Assembly (NCBI GenBank): GCA_039820585.1
Contig: JBCBPV010000017.1
Span: 1-54,745 of the forward strand
DNA length: 54,745 nucleotides
Reading direction: 5' to 3'
DNA from: JBCBGF01 sp039820585
GTDB taxonomy: Bacteria; Pseudomonadota; Alphaproteobacteria; Rhodobacterales; Rhodobacteraceae
In this document: positions 43,031-51,033 of the stretch, one piece after another
Numbering within the stretch: the first letter of the stretch is position 1
Layout: the number at the start of each line of letters is the position of its first letter
Program-made: the position numbers and the translations under genes
The notes under the pieces: generated by a model
What the model was told of the DNA's origin: nothing
The model's input: the letters and a program-made list of their open reading frames with translations, nothing else
Database searches by the model: none

Positions 43031-43905
43031 CCGAAGAAGTGACAGCCACCCTTGCAGCGCGCCACCTTGGCGGGCGGATCGTGCGCGATGGCCCACATTG
43101 CGTAACCGTGAAAGACACCAGCATCGGCACCGTCAAGATCGTGCTCGATACCGCCTTGCGCAAGCACGGCGGCAATCCCCTTGTCGATGCCGGGCTGGAC
43201 GCCGCGCGCGGTCTGATCCCCATCGAAATCGTGACGGAACCGCTGGATCATCGTGGTCTCATGCGCCTCGATGCGTTCCGCGAGGCGCTGCGCCAGGCGC
43301 ACGCGACCGGTACCGATGACGGCGCGCTATTGGGCTTCGGCGTGCACTTCAATGTCGAGGTGATCGCGACCGACCACCCTTATACGCAGAACACGGTCCT
43401 GGCCTTTGCGCTGATCGAGGATTGGCTGCGCCAGCTGATGCCCATCGACATGACCCGGCGCTTGATGCCCTTCGTGAACCCCTGGCCCCGCGCCTTCCTG
43501 CAGGGCCTGGTCGAGGCGGGCCCCTCGCCTGATTTCGAAACCGTGCGCACGCTTTACGCCACCCATTGCAACAGCCGCAATCACGCGCTCGACCTGTTGC
43601 CGATCTACAAGCATGCCGATCCCGCAACCTTCGACACGTTGTTTCCCAAACAGACCAATACCAAGGGCCGGCCCGCCTTTCACTACCGCCTGCCGGATTG
43701 CCGGATCGAGGATCACACCTGGTCGCTTGCGAAGGAATGGCAACGCTGGTGGATCGTCGAGATGCTGGCCGACACACCCGATATGCTGGCGGTCCTGTGC
43801 ACTGCCTTCGCCAAGCGTGACCCAAGCCTGCTTGATGACCGGTCCGCCTGGGCGGATGAGGTGGGCGAACGCTTGGATCCCACCCGCCAATGGTTGACGT
43901 TGTAA
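42925..43905 (+). CDS. amidoligase-family protein (PF12224-like)
   Basis: 326 residues. RKVGVEIEFGGL near residue 27 is the hallmark of the eukaryote-type/bacterial amidoligase fold (glutamine-synthetase/COOH-NH2 ligase group), and GALLGFGVHFNVEV carries a conserved histidine. Members form amide bonds on peptides or cell-wall or secondary metabolites; the substrate is unknown. CAGGAGA precedes the ATG. Neighbours are an alpha/beta-hydrolase and a DUF3140 protein. The glutamine amidotransferase partner often found beside this family was not seen. Confidence 0.82.
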   Translation: MPQVVEDTRFQPLPRPETPQGDPRKVGVEIEFGGLTEEVTATLAARHLGGRIVRDGPHCVTVKDTSIGTVKIVLDTALRKHGGNPLVDAGLDAARGLIPIEIVTEPLDHRGLMRLDAFREALRQAHATGTDDGALLGFGVHFNVEVIATDHPYTQNTVLAFALIEDWLRQLMPIDMTRRLMPFVNPWPRAFLQGLVEAGPSPDFETVRTLYATHCNSRNHALDLLPIYKHADPATFDTLFPKQTNTKGRPAFHYRLPDCRIEDHTWSLAKEWQRWWIVEMLADTPDMLAVLCTAFAKRDPSLLDDRSAWADEVGERLDPTRQWLTL

Positions 43906-43941
43906 ACCGGACCTGTTGCTCACAACCGGGTGCAGAGCACG

Positions 43942-44784
43942 CTAAGCGGCGGTTTTCAGATCGGCCTGTGCATCGCGGATGATCGACCACGACGAATGCA
44001 GAAACAGCCCGGCAATACCCAAAGCAACGATCAGGTCGGGCCACGCGCTGCCAAGCCACGCAACCAGACCCGCCGCAACGACAACCGCCGCATTGCCGAT
44101 GGCGTCGTTGCGGGAAAACAGCCATACCGCGCGCATGTTCGCATCACCTTTGCGGAACCGCATCAGCGGCAAAACGGCCAGAACATTGACCACCAGCGCG
44201 ATGATGCCAAACAACCCCATCAGGCCGGCATCCGGCATGGTCTGGGTGAACGCCCTCCACAGCGTCGACACCAACACACCAAGGCCAAGGACGCCAAGAA
44301 ACACGCCCTGGATCAGGGCGGATCGCGCGCGCCACATCAGACCCCAGCCAATGGCAAGAAGGCCAAGAAACGTGATGAGGCCATCACCAATGAAATCCAG
44401 CGCATCGGCCTTGAGCGCCTGTGACCCGGCAAGAAATCCGCCGGCCATCTCGATCAGGCCATAGCCGACATTCAGGATCACGACGATCCAAAGCGCGCTC
44501 CGATAGGCCGGATCCTGATGCGCTGCACCGCCCTGCGGATCCCCCGCACCGTCGATGCGATCGAAGCCATAGCCCGTCGTTGCGACAGCCTGTTCGATGT
44601 CGGGCAATGACGCCTCGGCTACCTCCAGTGTCATGATATGCGTGGCGGCGGATACCTTCACCGCGTCTGGTGCGATCCCGGCGGTCTGGGCCGCGCGCTC
44701 TATCTGCGCGGCATCCTTGGCGCAATCCATTCCGGTCACCCGGTACCGGACCTGCGTGCGATCAGAGGTGTGCATGTCGCTCAT
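43942..44784 (-). CDS. cation efflux (CDF) family transporter with N-terminal HMA-like domain
   Basis: 280 residues. Residues about 10-75 resemble an HMA metal-binding domain (VTGMDCAKDAAQIE), but the motif is CxxD rather than CxxC, so only one Cys is left. Residues about 90-275 form the six-helix CDF unit with DALDFIGDG (helix 2) and SRNDAIGNA (helix 5), whose Asp residues bind Zn or similar metal. No cytosolic CDF C-terminal domain follows. The HMA-CDF fusion and the CxxD change are noteworthy. No EcfG-type promoter was found upstream. Confidence 0.85.
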   Translation of the reverse strand: MSDMHTSDRTQVRYRVTGMDCAKDAAQIERAAQTAGIAPDAVKVSAATHIMTLEVAEASLPDIEQAVATTGYGFDRIDGAGDPQGGAAHQDPAYRSALWIVVILNVGYGLIEMAGGFLAGSQALKADALDFIGDGLITFLGLLAIGWGLMWRARSALIQGVFLGVLGLGVLVSTLWRAFTQTMPDAGLMGLFGIIALVVNVLAVLPLMRFRKGDANMRAVWLFSRNDAIGNAAVVVAAGLVAWLGSAWPDLIVALGIAGLFLHSSWSIIRDAQADLKTAA

Positions 44785-44850
44785 GGGCGAACGCTAGCGC
44801 CGGCGCTCTGGCGAAACAACTCAAGAGCCGCCAGGCTGTGAACCCACCTT

Positions 44851-45519
44851 TCACGAACGATCCGCGATCTCCTGTTCCAGCTTCTCCAATGAGTATGGCG
44901 GGATCTTCGCAAGCTCCAGAACAATGCTTTGCTCGCCCCGGCTGACATGGCGGATCTTGTCGAAGGCAAAGCTCAGCAATTCACCTCGGTCGGTCCGGGC
45001 CGTCAGGGTCATGCAGTCGAACGATGCCGGGTTCACAACGATGGTATCAAGATGCCCCAACAGCCCTGTCTCATCAAAAACCGGCAAACCGTGCAGGTTC
45101 TCAAACCAGTGCCATGTCGGTGACACACTGTCGACAGCAGGCCGCTCTGCGCGGTCGTTGCCCGTCATTGCGTTGATCAGCGCCCCGGCCATCGTTGGCG
45201 CAACCGTATACCCGAAAGGCCCGATCACCACAGGGGGCATCGTCGTCAGATCAATCGGCCCCTCGGGCGCAGAGGTGTCAAGACGCTGGGCCCGGTCAAG
45301 ATCGTCATCGGTCAGCCCCAGAACCAGCGCACCATCCTCTACGGCGATCCGGTCGCGCGCCACAATCGCCAACGCGCGGCCCCGCGATACACCCAGTTCA
45401 ACGAGCGCGTACAGGACCGCATTCGTCTTGGTATCAATCAGCACATCAATACATGTGCCGATCTCCTCACGCGCGCCGCGCCTGCGGGCGGTGCGTCCGA
45501 TCATCTCTGTGATTTTCAT
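44851..45519 (-). CDS. PRC-barrel domain protein
   Basis: 222 residues. The N-terminal part (about 10-80) and C-terminal part (about 145-215) each look like a PRC-barrel: ...GTCIDVLIDTKTNAVLYALV and FENLHGLPVFDETGLLGHLD...ILVNPASFD. ATG with AGGAGGG upstream. It is the last of three genes (CsbD-like, PNPOx-like, PRC) sharing a promoter. Function unknown; PRC-barrel proteins of this size are often stress-related. Confidence 0.8.
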   Translation of the reverse strand: MKITEMIGRTARRRGAREEIGTCIDVLIDTKTNAVLYALVELGVSRGRALAIVARDRIAVEDGALVLGLTDDDLDRAQRLDTSAPEGPIDLTTMPPVVIGPFGYTVAPTMAGALINAMTGNDRAERPAVDSVSPTWHWFENLHGLPVFDETGLLGHLDTIVVNPASFDCMTLTARTDRGELLSFAFDKIRHVSRGEQSIVLELAKIPPYSLEKLEQEIADRS

Positions 45520-46060
45520 GGGTCTCCCTCCTGTTAAACCTCTCGATGTGGTGACTGCGCTCAAACGGGACAACACAGTGCACGCACATGCGCGGCACCT
45601 CTGCGCCGGGGGCAGCCGCGATGCTCTCGGGCAGGGGCGATGGTTGCGGCACGTCCTGAACGGTCGCCCATAGCGCCGCTTTATGGGGCGCAAACTGCAG
45701 CAGTCGGATATCGGGATCATCGGGACCAAGCGGAAAGGATTGCTCCATCGCCGGGGCCCACAGCATTTCGATTGCATGCCGGTCACCGCCGGGCGCGATA
45801 TGCCCCTGCAAACTTGTGAAAAACCCCGTTCCAAGCGACATGAAGGTGACATCAGCCGATTGACCCCGCCCCACCGCCTTGGCCAACGCCGCGCCGCGCC
45901 GGGTCAGGTAGGACAGCTGCGCTTTGTCCGCGTCGACATGGTGGATCATCGGCTCGGCTGCCAGATCGCTGCCTGACACCGACAGCATCGACACCTTGCC
46001 AAGCGCCAACTCGCGAAACAGGTCGCTATGCGCCGATTCAGTGGTCGCTGTTGTCGGCAT
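45467..46060 (-). CDS. pyridoxamine 5'-phosphate oxidase-like (general stress FMN-binding fold) protein
   Basis: 197 residues. LFRELALGKVSMLSVSGSDLAAEPMIHHVDADKAQLSYLT matches the split beta-barrel of the pyridoxamine 5'-phosphate oxidase-like / general stress protein 26 group, and TGFFTSLQGHIA carries the likely flavin contact. The reaction is unknown. Start at MPTTAT has AAAGAG nine bases upstream. The stop extends 53 bases into the PRC gene, which is long for an overlap but consistent with coupling. Confidence 0.75.
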   Translation of the reverse strand: MPTTATTESAHSDLFRELALGKVSMLSVSGSDLAAEPMIHHVDADKAQLSYLTRRGAALAKAVGRGQSADVTFMSLGTGFFTSLQGHIAPGGDRHAIEMLWAPAMEQSFPLGPDDPDIRLLQFAPHKAALWATVQDVPQPSPLPESIAAAPGAEVPRMCVHCVVPFERSHHIERFNRRETHENHRDDRTHRPQARRA

Positions 46061-46265
46061 GACCATTCTCTTTGTTGCCCAAGATCCCCTCGACCGTGTC
46101 ATCCGCAATTGGTTTCGACGTGCCGTATTTTGCCTCGATCAACTGCAACAGCTGGCGGCGGCCCTCTGGCGTCCTTTCCAGTTCGTCCGCCGACAGATCG
46201 GGGTGGTCTGCACGCAGTCGGTCCCGCAAGTCGGGCCAGTACTTCTGTATATCGTCCCAGGTCAT
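46038..46265 (-). CDS. CsbD-like general stress protein
   Basis: 75 residues. MTWDDIQKYWPDLRDRLR at the N-terminus, the DELERTPEGRRQLLQLIEAKYG segment and the acidic tail follow the CsbD pattern (tryptophan, then Leu/Ile heptads, then xxYG). CsbD proteins are small, stress-induced and of unclear function. It is first in a three-gene operon, with an exact EcfG-type promoter 33 bases upstream. Confidence 0.78.
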   Translation of the reverse strand: MTWDDIQKYWPDLRDRLRADHPDLSADELERTPEGRRQLLQLIEAKYGTSKPIADDTVEGILGNKENGHADNSDH

Positions 46266-46298
46266 CGCGCCCCTCGGCTGTCATACGTGATGGAAGAA

Positions 46299-46323
46299 AA
46301 CGGCTGTCTGCGCCGGAAGTTCC
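46299..46323 (-). promoter_or_regulatory. EcfG-type promoter for CsbD-like operon
   Basis: Exact GGAAC, 16 bases, CGTT; 33 bases before the ATG. It is divergent from the next motif. Confidence 0.85.
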
Positions 46324-46351
46324 CGCCGATATGAAAAAACATCGCCCCTGC

Positions 46352-46377
46352 GGAACCAGAGCATCCGACCACGCGTT
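46352..46377 (+). promoter_or_regulatory. EcfG-type promoter for hypothetical gene
   Basis: Exact GGAAC, 17 bases, CGTT; 35 bases before the GTG of the helical hypothetical gene. Confidence 0.85.
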
Positions 46378-46412
46378 AGCCACAGTCCTATCCATTTTCA
46401 GGAGGCCTACCC

Positions 46413-46817
46413 GTGTTATCCGGACCCAAAACCACAGACCAACGCCTGACAGACGCCGCCGACCTTGCCGCCAAGGCCGCACGGCTTGTCTCGAACAATA
46501 CAGGCGATGCCAGCGGACCGCAGAAATCCCAGCTGGAACACATCACGGCCCTCGCGATTTCGGCCGAGCAGGCAACTGCCTCACCGGAAATGCTGGGCGA
46601 TCTTGCGAACGCCACCGAAGAGCTCGCGCATGAAATCCGAAAACTCGCGATAAGCGAAGAGGCGGATCTGGAAAAAGCGCCCGCCGCCCGCACCGTCCGG
46701 GTATTGTCTTCGGGGCTGACGTTGATGGCCACGTCCGTGCGCGGACTGGCCGGGGCAAGCGACTACGATGACTATCGCGGCAAGCTGGCCGAAATCAACG
46801 ACCCGCCAGACGCATGA
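46413..46817 (+). CDS. hypothetical helical protein
   Basis: 134 residues, GTG start with AGGAGG about seven bases upstream. It is rich in Ala, Leu, Lys and Glu with regular heptads (AADLAAKAARLVSN, LGDLANATEELAHEIRKLAISEEADLEKA), suggesting a soluble helical bundle. No family recognised. It lies alone between the CsbD-like operon and the convergent nepR, with an exact EcfG-type promoter. Confidence 0.78.
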   Translation: MLSGPKTTDQRLTDAADLAAKAARLVSNNTGDASGPQKSQLEHITALAISAEQATASPEMLGDLANATEELAHEIRKLAISEEADLEKAPAARTVRVLSSGLTLMATSVRGLAGASDYDDYRGKLAEINDPPDA

Positions 46818-46820
46818 TCG

Positions 46821-47009
46821 TCACGCGTCCCGCGGCGTTTCGCCCGTCGCGTCGTCGGGTTCTGCGTCCGACTGATCCTCCCGCTCCTTCAGTTGCTGCA
46901 ACAGCGACGTGAACCGATCGGGCAAAGGCTCTTGCGCCAACGCATCGAAGGCGCGTTTCAGATTGCTGTCTATCTGCTCATCGACAGCCTTTTTTCGTCC
47001 TTTGGGCAT
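46821..47009 (-). CDS. nepR: canonical NepR anti-sigma factor
   Basis: 62 residues. IDSNLKRAFDALAQEPLPDRFTSLLQQL is the NepR core: two helices, with the EPLPDRF link, that clamp EcfG and are pulled off by phosphorylated PhyR. An acidic tail follows. ATG with AAAGG six bases upstream. It is divergent from phyR, with a 107-base intergenic region. It is separated from ecfG by about 8.4 kb, which is unusual because nepR and ecfG are commonly adjacent. Confidence 0.93.
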   Translation of the reverse strand: MPKGRKKAVDEQIDSNLKRAFDALAQEPLPDRFTSLLQQLKEREDQSDAEPDDATGETPRDA

Positions 47010-47052
47010 AACAGCCTTTCGTCGTCGGCACGCAATTTTATCACACAACAGT

Positions 47053-47078
47053 GGAACCGTAACACCCCAAAGCGCGTT
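47053..47078 (+). promoter_or_regulatory. EcfG-type promoter for phyR
   Basis: Exact GGAAC, 17 bases, CGTT; 37 bases before the phyR ATG, overlapping the nepR-side motif. Confidence 0.88.
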
Positions 47079-47085
47079 TGGTTCC
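47061..47085 (-). promoter_or_regulatory. possible EcfG promoter (one mismatch) for nepR
   Basis: GGAAC, 16 bases, TGTT; 51 bases before the nepR ATG. One base off in the -10 element. The regulated NepR level would set the response threshold. Confidence 0.55.
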
Positions 47086-47115
47086 ATCGATCACCAATTT
47101 TTTCAGGGGCGCCCC

Positions 47116-47934
47116 ATGACCAACACCAATTCACAGATCACCAACGACATTGGCGACAACCTGCCATATCTGCGCCGCTATGCCCGCGCGCTGACTGGCA
47201 GCCGCGAAACCGGCGACTTTTATGCCGTCGCCACACTTGAGGCGATCCTGGCCGATACCAGCACCTACGACACAACACTTGCGCCCGATGTTGCGCTGTT
47301 TCGCACCTTTCATCTGATCTGGGCGTCGAGCGGCACGCCCGTCGATACAGCTGGCACGGCCGATGACACGGGCCTCGCCGCGCGGGCCCATGCCCACCTC
47401 GCCCAGCTGACCTCCAACACCCGCGAGGCGTTGTTGCTGCACACGATCGAGGATTTCTCGAACGAAGCGGTGGGCCAGATCATGGGCATATCCGCCGATG
47501 AGGCAGCGGACCTGATTTCCATCGCCTACCGCGAGATGGCGCAGTTCAACACCGGCAACATCTTGATCATCGAAGATGAACCGATCATCGCGATGGATCT
47601 GGAAACCATCGCCGCCGAAATGGGCCACCGCGTCACCGGCATCGCCCGGACCGAAGCAGACGCCGTGCGGCTGGCGGCCGCCGAGCCGTTCGACCTGATC
47701 CTGTCGGACATCGCGCTGGCCGATGGCACCAATGGCATCGACGCCACACAGCGGGTACTGGCCGCCCATGGGGCGCGTCCGGTGATCTTCATCACCGCGT
47801 TCCCCGAACGGTTGCTGACCGGCGAGGGTCTGGAACCGGCCTTCCTGATCTCGAAACCCTATAACGAGGATCAGGTCAGGTCGGCCATCAGCCAGGCGAT
47901 GTTCTTTTGCTCGACCGAAACGCTGTCCGCCTAG
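47116..47934 (+). CDS. phyR: PhyR-type anti-anti-sigma response regulator
   Basis: 272 residues. Residues about 1-140 are a sigma-like domain (region 2 then region 4: LPYLRRYARALTGSRETGDF and NTREALLLHTIEDFSNEAVGQIMG) that mimics EcfG. Residues about 148-270 are a receiver with IIEDEP, the phospho-acceptor Asp198 in LILSDIALADG, Thr in VIFITAF and Lys in LISKPYN. When phosphorylated, PhyR binds NepR and frees EcfG. It has an exact EcfG-type promoter of its own. Confidence 0.96.
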   Translation: MTNTNSQITNDIGDNLPYLRRYARALTGSRETGDFYAVATLEAILADTSTYDTTLAPDVALFRTFHLIWASSGTPVDTAGTADDTGLAARAHAHLAQLTSNTREALLLHTIEDFSNEAVGQIMGISADEAADLISIAYREMAQFNTGNILIIEDEPIIAMDLETIAAEMGHRVTGIARTEADAVRLAAAEPFDLILSDIALADGTNGIDATQRVLAAHGARPVIFITAFPERLLTGEGLEPAFLISKPYNEDQVRSAISQAMFFCSTETLSA

Positions 47935-47951
47935 GTCGGATGCAGCGGGCG

Positions 47952-48467
47952 CTACTCGGTCGGCGCACCCCCGGCGTCGCGGATGGTCGCCTGGAAGTTC
48001 CCGTCCAGCGTAACGGCGGCGTCCGCGTCGATGACGACATCTGCGGTCGGATCCGGCGTCAGCGTGGCGACGATGTTGCCCGCAATCGCCAGGTCTTCGC
48101 CCTCGGCCTGAAACGCCGTCAGCGAAAGATCGATGTTTTCGCTCGTCGCAACCAGCGTACCGTCGCCCCGTTGCAGCTCGATCCGCACGTCCTGCGCCCG
48201 GGCCTCGATAGCGCCCGCCTGCACATCCATCTCGATGGTCAGCGTGCCCGGCCCCCCTTCTCCCAGCGCCTCTGGCGTGCCGACAAGGCGAATATCCGTG
48301 CCAGCGGCATCCTCGCTCCACCCGCTGGTCGGCCCGTCCCCGGCACTGGCGACGACCCATCGCGCCGGATCGAGATCCAGCGTCCCGGTAATTGATCCGG
48401 TGCCGTCCTGCGCGGCAACGGGCGTGGCGGTCAGGCAAAGGGCGAAAGCGGGGGCGAGGTGTTTCAT
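47952..48467 (-). CDS. secreted hypothetical protein, YceI-like
   Basis: 171 residues with a signal peptide (MKHLAPAFALCLTATPVAAQ, cleavage after AQ). The mature part has alternating strands with SITGTLDLDPARWVVAS, IELQRGDGTLVATSENIDLS and NFQATIRDAG, suggesting a small periplasmic beta-barrel or lipocalin-like fold of the YceI kind, which is uncertain. Exact EcfG-type promoter 35 bases upstream. It is convergent with phyR. Confidence 0.68.
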   Translation of the reverse strand: MKHLAPAFALCLTATPVAAQDGTGSITGTLDLDPARWVVASAGDGPTSGWSEDAAGTDIRLVGTPEALGEGGPGTLTIEMDVQAGAIEARAQDVRIELQRGDGTLVATSENIDLSLTAFQAEGEDLAIAGNIVATLTPDPTADVVIDADAAVTLDGNFQATIRDAGGAPTE

Positions 48468-48502
48468 GGTACGGCTCCGGTGTTAGCAATGTTCGCAGTT
48501 AC

Positions 48503-48528
48503 AACGCGGCGGGTGCGGCGCGTGTTCC
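48503..48528 (-). promoter_or_regulatory. EcfG-type promoter for the YceI-like gene
   Basis: Exact GGAAC, 17 bases, CGTT; the -10 element is 35 bases before the ATG. Confidence 0.84.
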
Positions 48529-48815
48529 CATGCAATACGACCGCCGCTGCCGATCATGCCTGATTGGCACAGGGCGCGCTTTGGCCGAGAGTATCGGCCC
48601 ACCCCTGACCAAAGGCGCGGTGCAGAAGGAACGGACGCAGAAGGTGGCGTTCAGCGCGAGAACGCAGCGGTGCCGAAGGTAAAGTAAGTCCAGAACCTAA
48701 GGGGTGTGTTGGCGGCTTTGCGGAATAAGGCCGCCTTGCCCACCTGCGGGTATTGCCGACCCGGCATTTCCCCGCGTCAGCGGCACCCTGGCAACTGCGT
48801 GTTGCGGTGTCAGGG
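48529..48815. other. intergenic stretch between the GSR region and the thiamine operon
   Basis: No convincing gene. A GGAAC, 15-base, CGTT match at 48628-48651 on the plus strand has the wrong spacing and no gene. A possible 6-bp stem (GGCGGC with GCCGCC) near 48714-48738 has no U-tract. The stretch may be the junction where the thiamine operon was inserted, which is inference. Confidence 0.4.
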
Positions 48816-49580
48816 TCATCCGAACACCAACCCTCCGTCAACAATCAGGTTCTGGCCAGTCACGGCGCGCGCCCAGGGACTTGCGAAAAAAAAAACAGCA
48901 TCCGCAGCCTCCTCAGGTGTCGTCACGGACCGAAGGGGCGTTACGCCCGCGATGTAGTCAAAGACCTCCGGGGGCGTCGAAGCGCTTGCGTCGGTGGTTC
49001 GGAGCAGACCACCAGACACCATGTTGACAGTGATGCCTTTCGGCCCCAGCTCCGCCGCCATGGTGCGCATAAGGGCAAGCAAAGCACCCTTTGCAGACGT
49101 ATAGTCGTGATAGGGCACGACAGGGTTCTGAAAAAGGTTCGTCCCAATCATCACGACCCGCCCAAAGCCCGCGTCTGCCATCGCCGGCGTCGTCGCCTGA
49201 ATGACATTGAGCGCCCCCAGATTTGCGGTGCTGTATTGCGACAACATTTCTGCGGCGCTCAGTGTTTCAATGGTAGAGCGCGCATCCCCATTGAAACTGT
49301 AGTCAGCCAAAGCGTTATGAACCACGGTCGTGATGGGGCCCACCTGCTCTTCGGCCTGTGTGACCATCCGTTTTACTGCGTCCGCCTCTTGTACATCGGC
49401 TTGCAAGGCAACGGCGCGATCCCCCAATTTTGCCGCAAGTGCGTCGGCAGCGGCCTTGCTCTTGCGATAGTTGATCACCACGCGCGCGCCTTCCCGCGCA
49501 AACGCGCTCGCGATTGCGGCACCCAAACCTCGGCCTGCCCCTGTAACCAAGACGGTCTGTTCGCTGAGCGCTTTGCTCAT
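48816..49580 (-). CDS. SDR-family oxidoreductase of the thiamine operon
   Basis: 254 residues, FabG-like. TGAGRGLGAAIASAFA is the nucleotide loop, VINYRKS suggests NADP(H), and catalytic Tyr and Lys are in YTSAKG, with the GQNLIVDGGL tail. The active-site Ser is unclear: the usual position reads MIGTNLF (Thr). ATG overlaps the thiD stop by four bases. It is last in the thiM-thiE-thiD-SDR operon. Its role in thiamine salvage or vitamer oxidation is unknown. Confidence 0.87.
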   Translation of the reverse strand: MSKALSEQTVLVTGAGRGLGAAIASAFAREGARVVINYRKSKAAADALAAKLGDRAVALQADVQEADAVKRMVTQAEEQVGPITTVVHNALADYSFNGDARSTIETLSAAEMLSQYSTANLGALNVIQATTPAMADAGFGRVVMIGTNLFQNPVVPYHDYTSAKGALLALMRTMAAELGPKGITVNMVSGGLLRTTDASASTPPEVFDYIAGVTPLRSVTTPEEAADAVFFFASPWARAVTGQNLIVDGGLVFG

Positions 49581-50386
49581 GTTCTGTCCTTCCAAAGATC
49601 GTAGAAATGGTGGATGGGTCCGTGACCTTGGCCGACTGTCAGCAGATCCGCGGCAGCAATCGCGCCCGAGACGTACCGCTTTGCCGCAGCAATGGCCTCT
49701 GGTGGCGTCAGATCCCTGGCAAGCTGCGCCGCAATTGCCGAAGACAGGCTACAGCCGGTGCCATGCGTATTCCTGGTGGCCCTGCGCGCACCCTCAAACC
49801 AGCAGAGCTTCTCTCCATCCCACAGAACATCGGGGCTTTCGTCGCCATCAAGATGCCCGCCTTTCAACAACGTGACCCGTGGGCCCAGATCCGCAAGGTC
49901 GCGCGCATGAACAGCCATCTCGTCGCGGTTGGTGGCTTCCCGCCGATTGAGCAAACGTGCGGCTTCCGGCAGGTTCGGTGTCAACACCGTCGCCAAAGGC
50001 ACCAGGGACACGCGCAAGGCGTCCATGGCATCTTCGTGCAGCAACGGCGCGCCACCTTTGGCCACCATCACCGGGTCAAGCACGATTGGGATATCTTGGT
50101 GGTCCGACAGAGCCTCGGCGACCGCGACCGCGATTTCTGCGGTCGCGATCATGCCGACCTTAACCGCATCGATGCGGATGTCGGCGAAAACGGCGGCGAT
50201 CTGTGCCTTGACGAAAGACGGCGCGACGAATTCGACACCGCTCACGCCTTGGGTATTCTGCGCCGTCAGAGCGGTGATTGCCGCCAATCCATAGACCTCA
50301 TTGGCAGCAAAAGCCTTTAGGTCAGCTTGGACACCAGCACCCCCAGAGGGGTCGGAACCGGCAATGGTCAAAACGTTCCTGATCAT
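49577..50386 (-). CDS. thiD: hydroxymethylpyrimidine (phosphate) kinase
   Basis: 269 residues of the ribokinase fold. TIAGSDPSGGAGVQADLKAF and VTALTAQNTQGV-type residues are present, the substrate region is KVGMIATAEI, and the anion hole with catalytic Asp is in NTHGTGCSLSSAIAA. It phosphorylates HMP and HMP-P for thiamine synthesis or salvage. ATG overlaps the thiE stop by four bases. Confidence 0.94.
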   Translation of the reverse strand: MIRNVLTIAGSDPSGGAGVQADLKAFAANEVYGLAAITALTAQNTQGVSGVEFVAPSFVKAQIAAVFADIRIDAVKVGMIATAEIAVAVAEALSDHQDIPIVLDPVMVAKGGAPLLHEDAMDALRVSLVPLATVLTPNLPEAARLLNRREATNRDEMAVHARDLADLGPRVTLLKGGHLDGDESPDVLWDGEKLCWFEGARRATRNTHGTGCSLSSAIAAQLARDLTPPEAIAAAKRYVSGAIAAADLLTVGQGHGPIHHFYDLWKDRT

Positions 50387-51033
50387 GGCAATGTCTCCGC
50401 TGATTTGTCCAAGGCATGTCTGAGGTCTCTGGCCGCGCGTTCCGGATCGGGGTGACCACAAATTGCGGAAACCACCGCGATCCCGTCGCATCCGGTCGTG
50501 AGAACAGCGGCCGCATGCTCTCGTTTCAATCCGCCGATGGCCACGGCCGGCACCTGCGCCAGACCCGCCATCTCTGCCAAACCACACAGGCCAATCGTTG
50601 GCTTGTGATCCGGTTTGGTCCCCGTTCGAAAAACGGTCCCAAGGCCAAGGTAGTCAACGGGTTCCGCCCTCGCGGACATAACGTGGTCCGGCGTTTCGCA
50701 AGACAGGCCGATGATCTTGTCACGTCCCAAACGCTGGCGCGCGACAGATGGGGTAACGTCCTCTTGGCCGATGTGCACACCATCGACGTCAGCGGCCACC
50801 GCTGCCTCAAGATCGTCGTTGACGACCAGCGGAATGCCAGTTCCCGCCAAGACGCCCTTCAGCGCATGAGCGGCCTCAACGCGGCGTCGGGTCGAGGCGT
50901 CTTTGTCGCGCAACTGCACAAAGCTGACGCCACCGCGAACCGCCGCCGCAACGGTTTCAAGCAACGCAGGGCCGGGGCAAAGGCCAGGGTCCGTCACCAG
51001 ATACAGCCGAAGGCACTCTGCGTTCAGGTCCAT
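50383..51033 (-). CDS. thiE: thiamine phosphate synthase
   Basis: 216 residues, TIM barrel. YLVTDPGLC starts the barrel. VQLRDKDAS, NDDLEAAVAADVDGVHIGQEDV, IGLSCETPDH, DYLGLGTVFRTGTKPDH and AIGGLK carry the pyrophosphate and thiazole sites. It joins HMP-PP and thiazole phosphate. The start overlaps the thiM stop by ten bases. Confidence 0.94.
   Translation of the reverse strand: MDLNAECLRLYLVTDPGLCPGPALLETVAAAVRGGVSFVQLRDKDASTRRRVEAAHALKGVLAGTGIPLVVNDDLEAAVAADVDGVHIGQEDVTPSVARQRLGRDKIIGLSCETPDHVMSARAEPVDYLGLGTVFRTGTKPDHKPTIGLCGLAEMAGLAQVPAVAIGGLKREHAAAVLTTGCDGIAVVSAICGHPDPERAARDLRHALDKSAETLP

Noticed and set aside
45520..45852. Long 5' extension of the PRC-barrel gene
   Set aside because: Runs through the PNPOx-like gene in another frame. 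The ATG at 45519 has a strong AGGAGG site and starts the PRC domain properly.
48628..48651. GGAAC, 15 bases, CGTT on the plus strand
   Set aside because: Spacer one base too short and no gene follows in that direction.
48554..48844. 96-codon minus-strand frame between the YceI-like gene and the thiamine operon
   Set aside because: Overlaps the SDR 3' end in another frame, lacks a ribosome binding site and resembles no protein.
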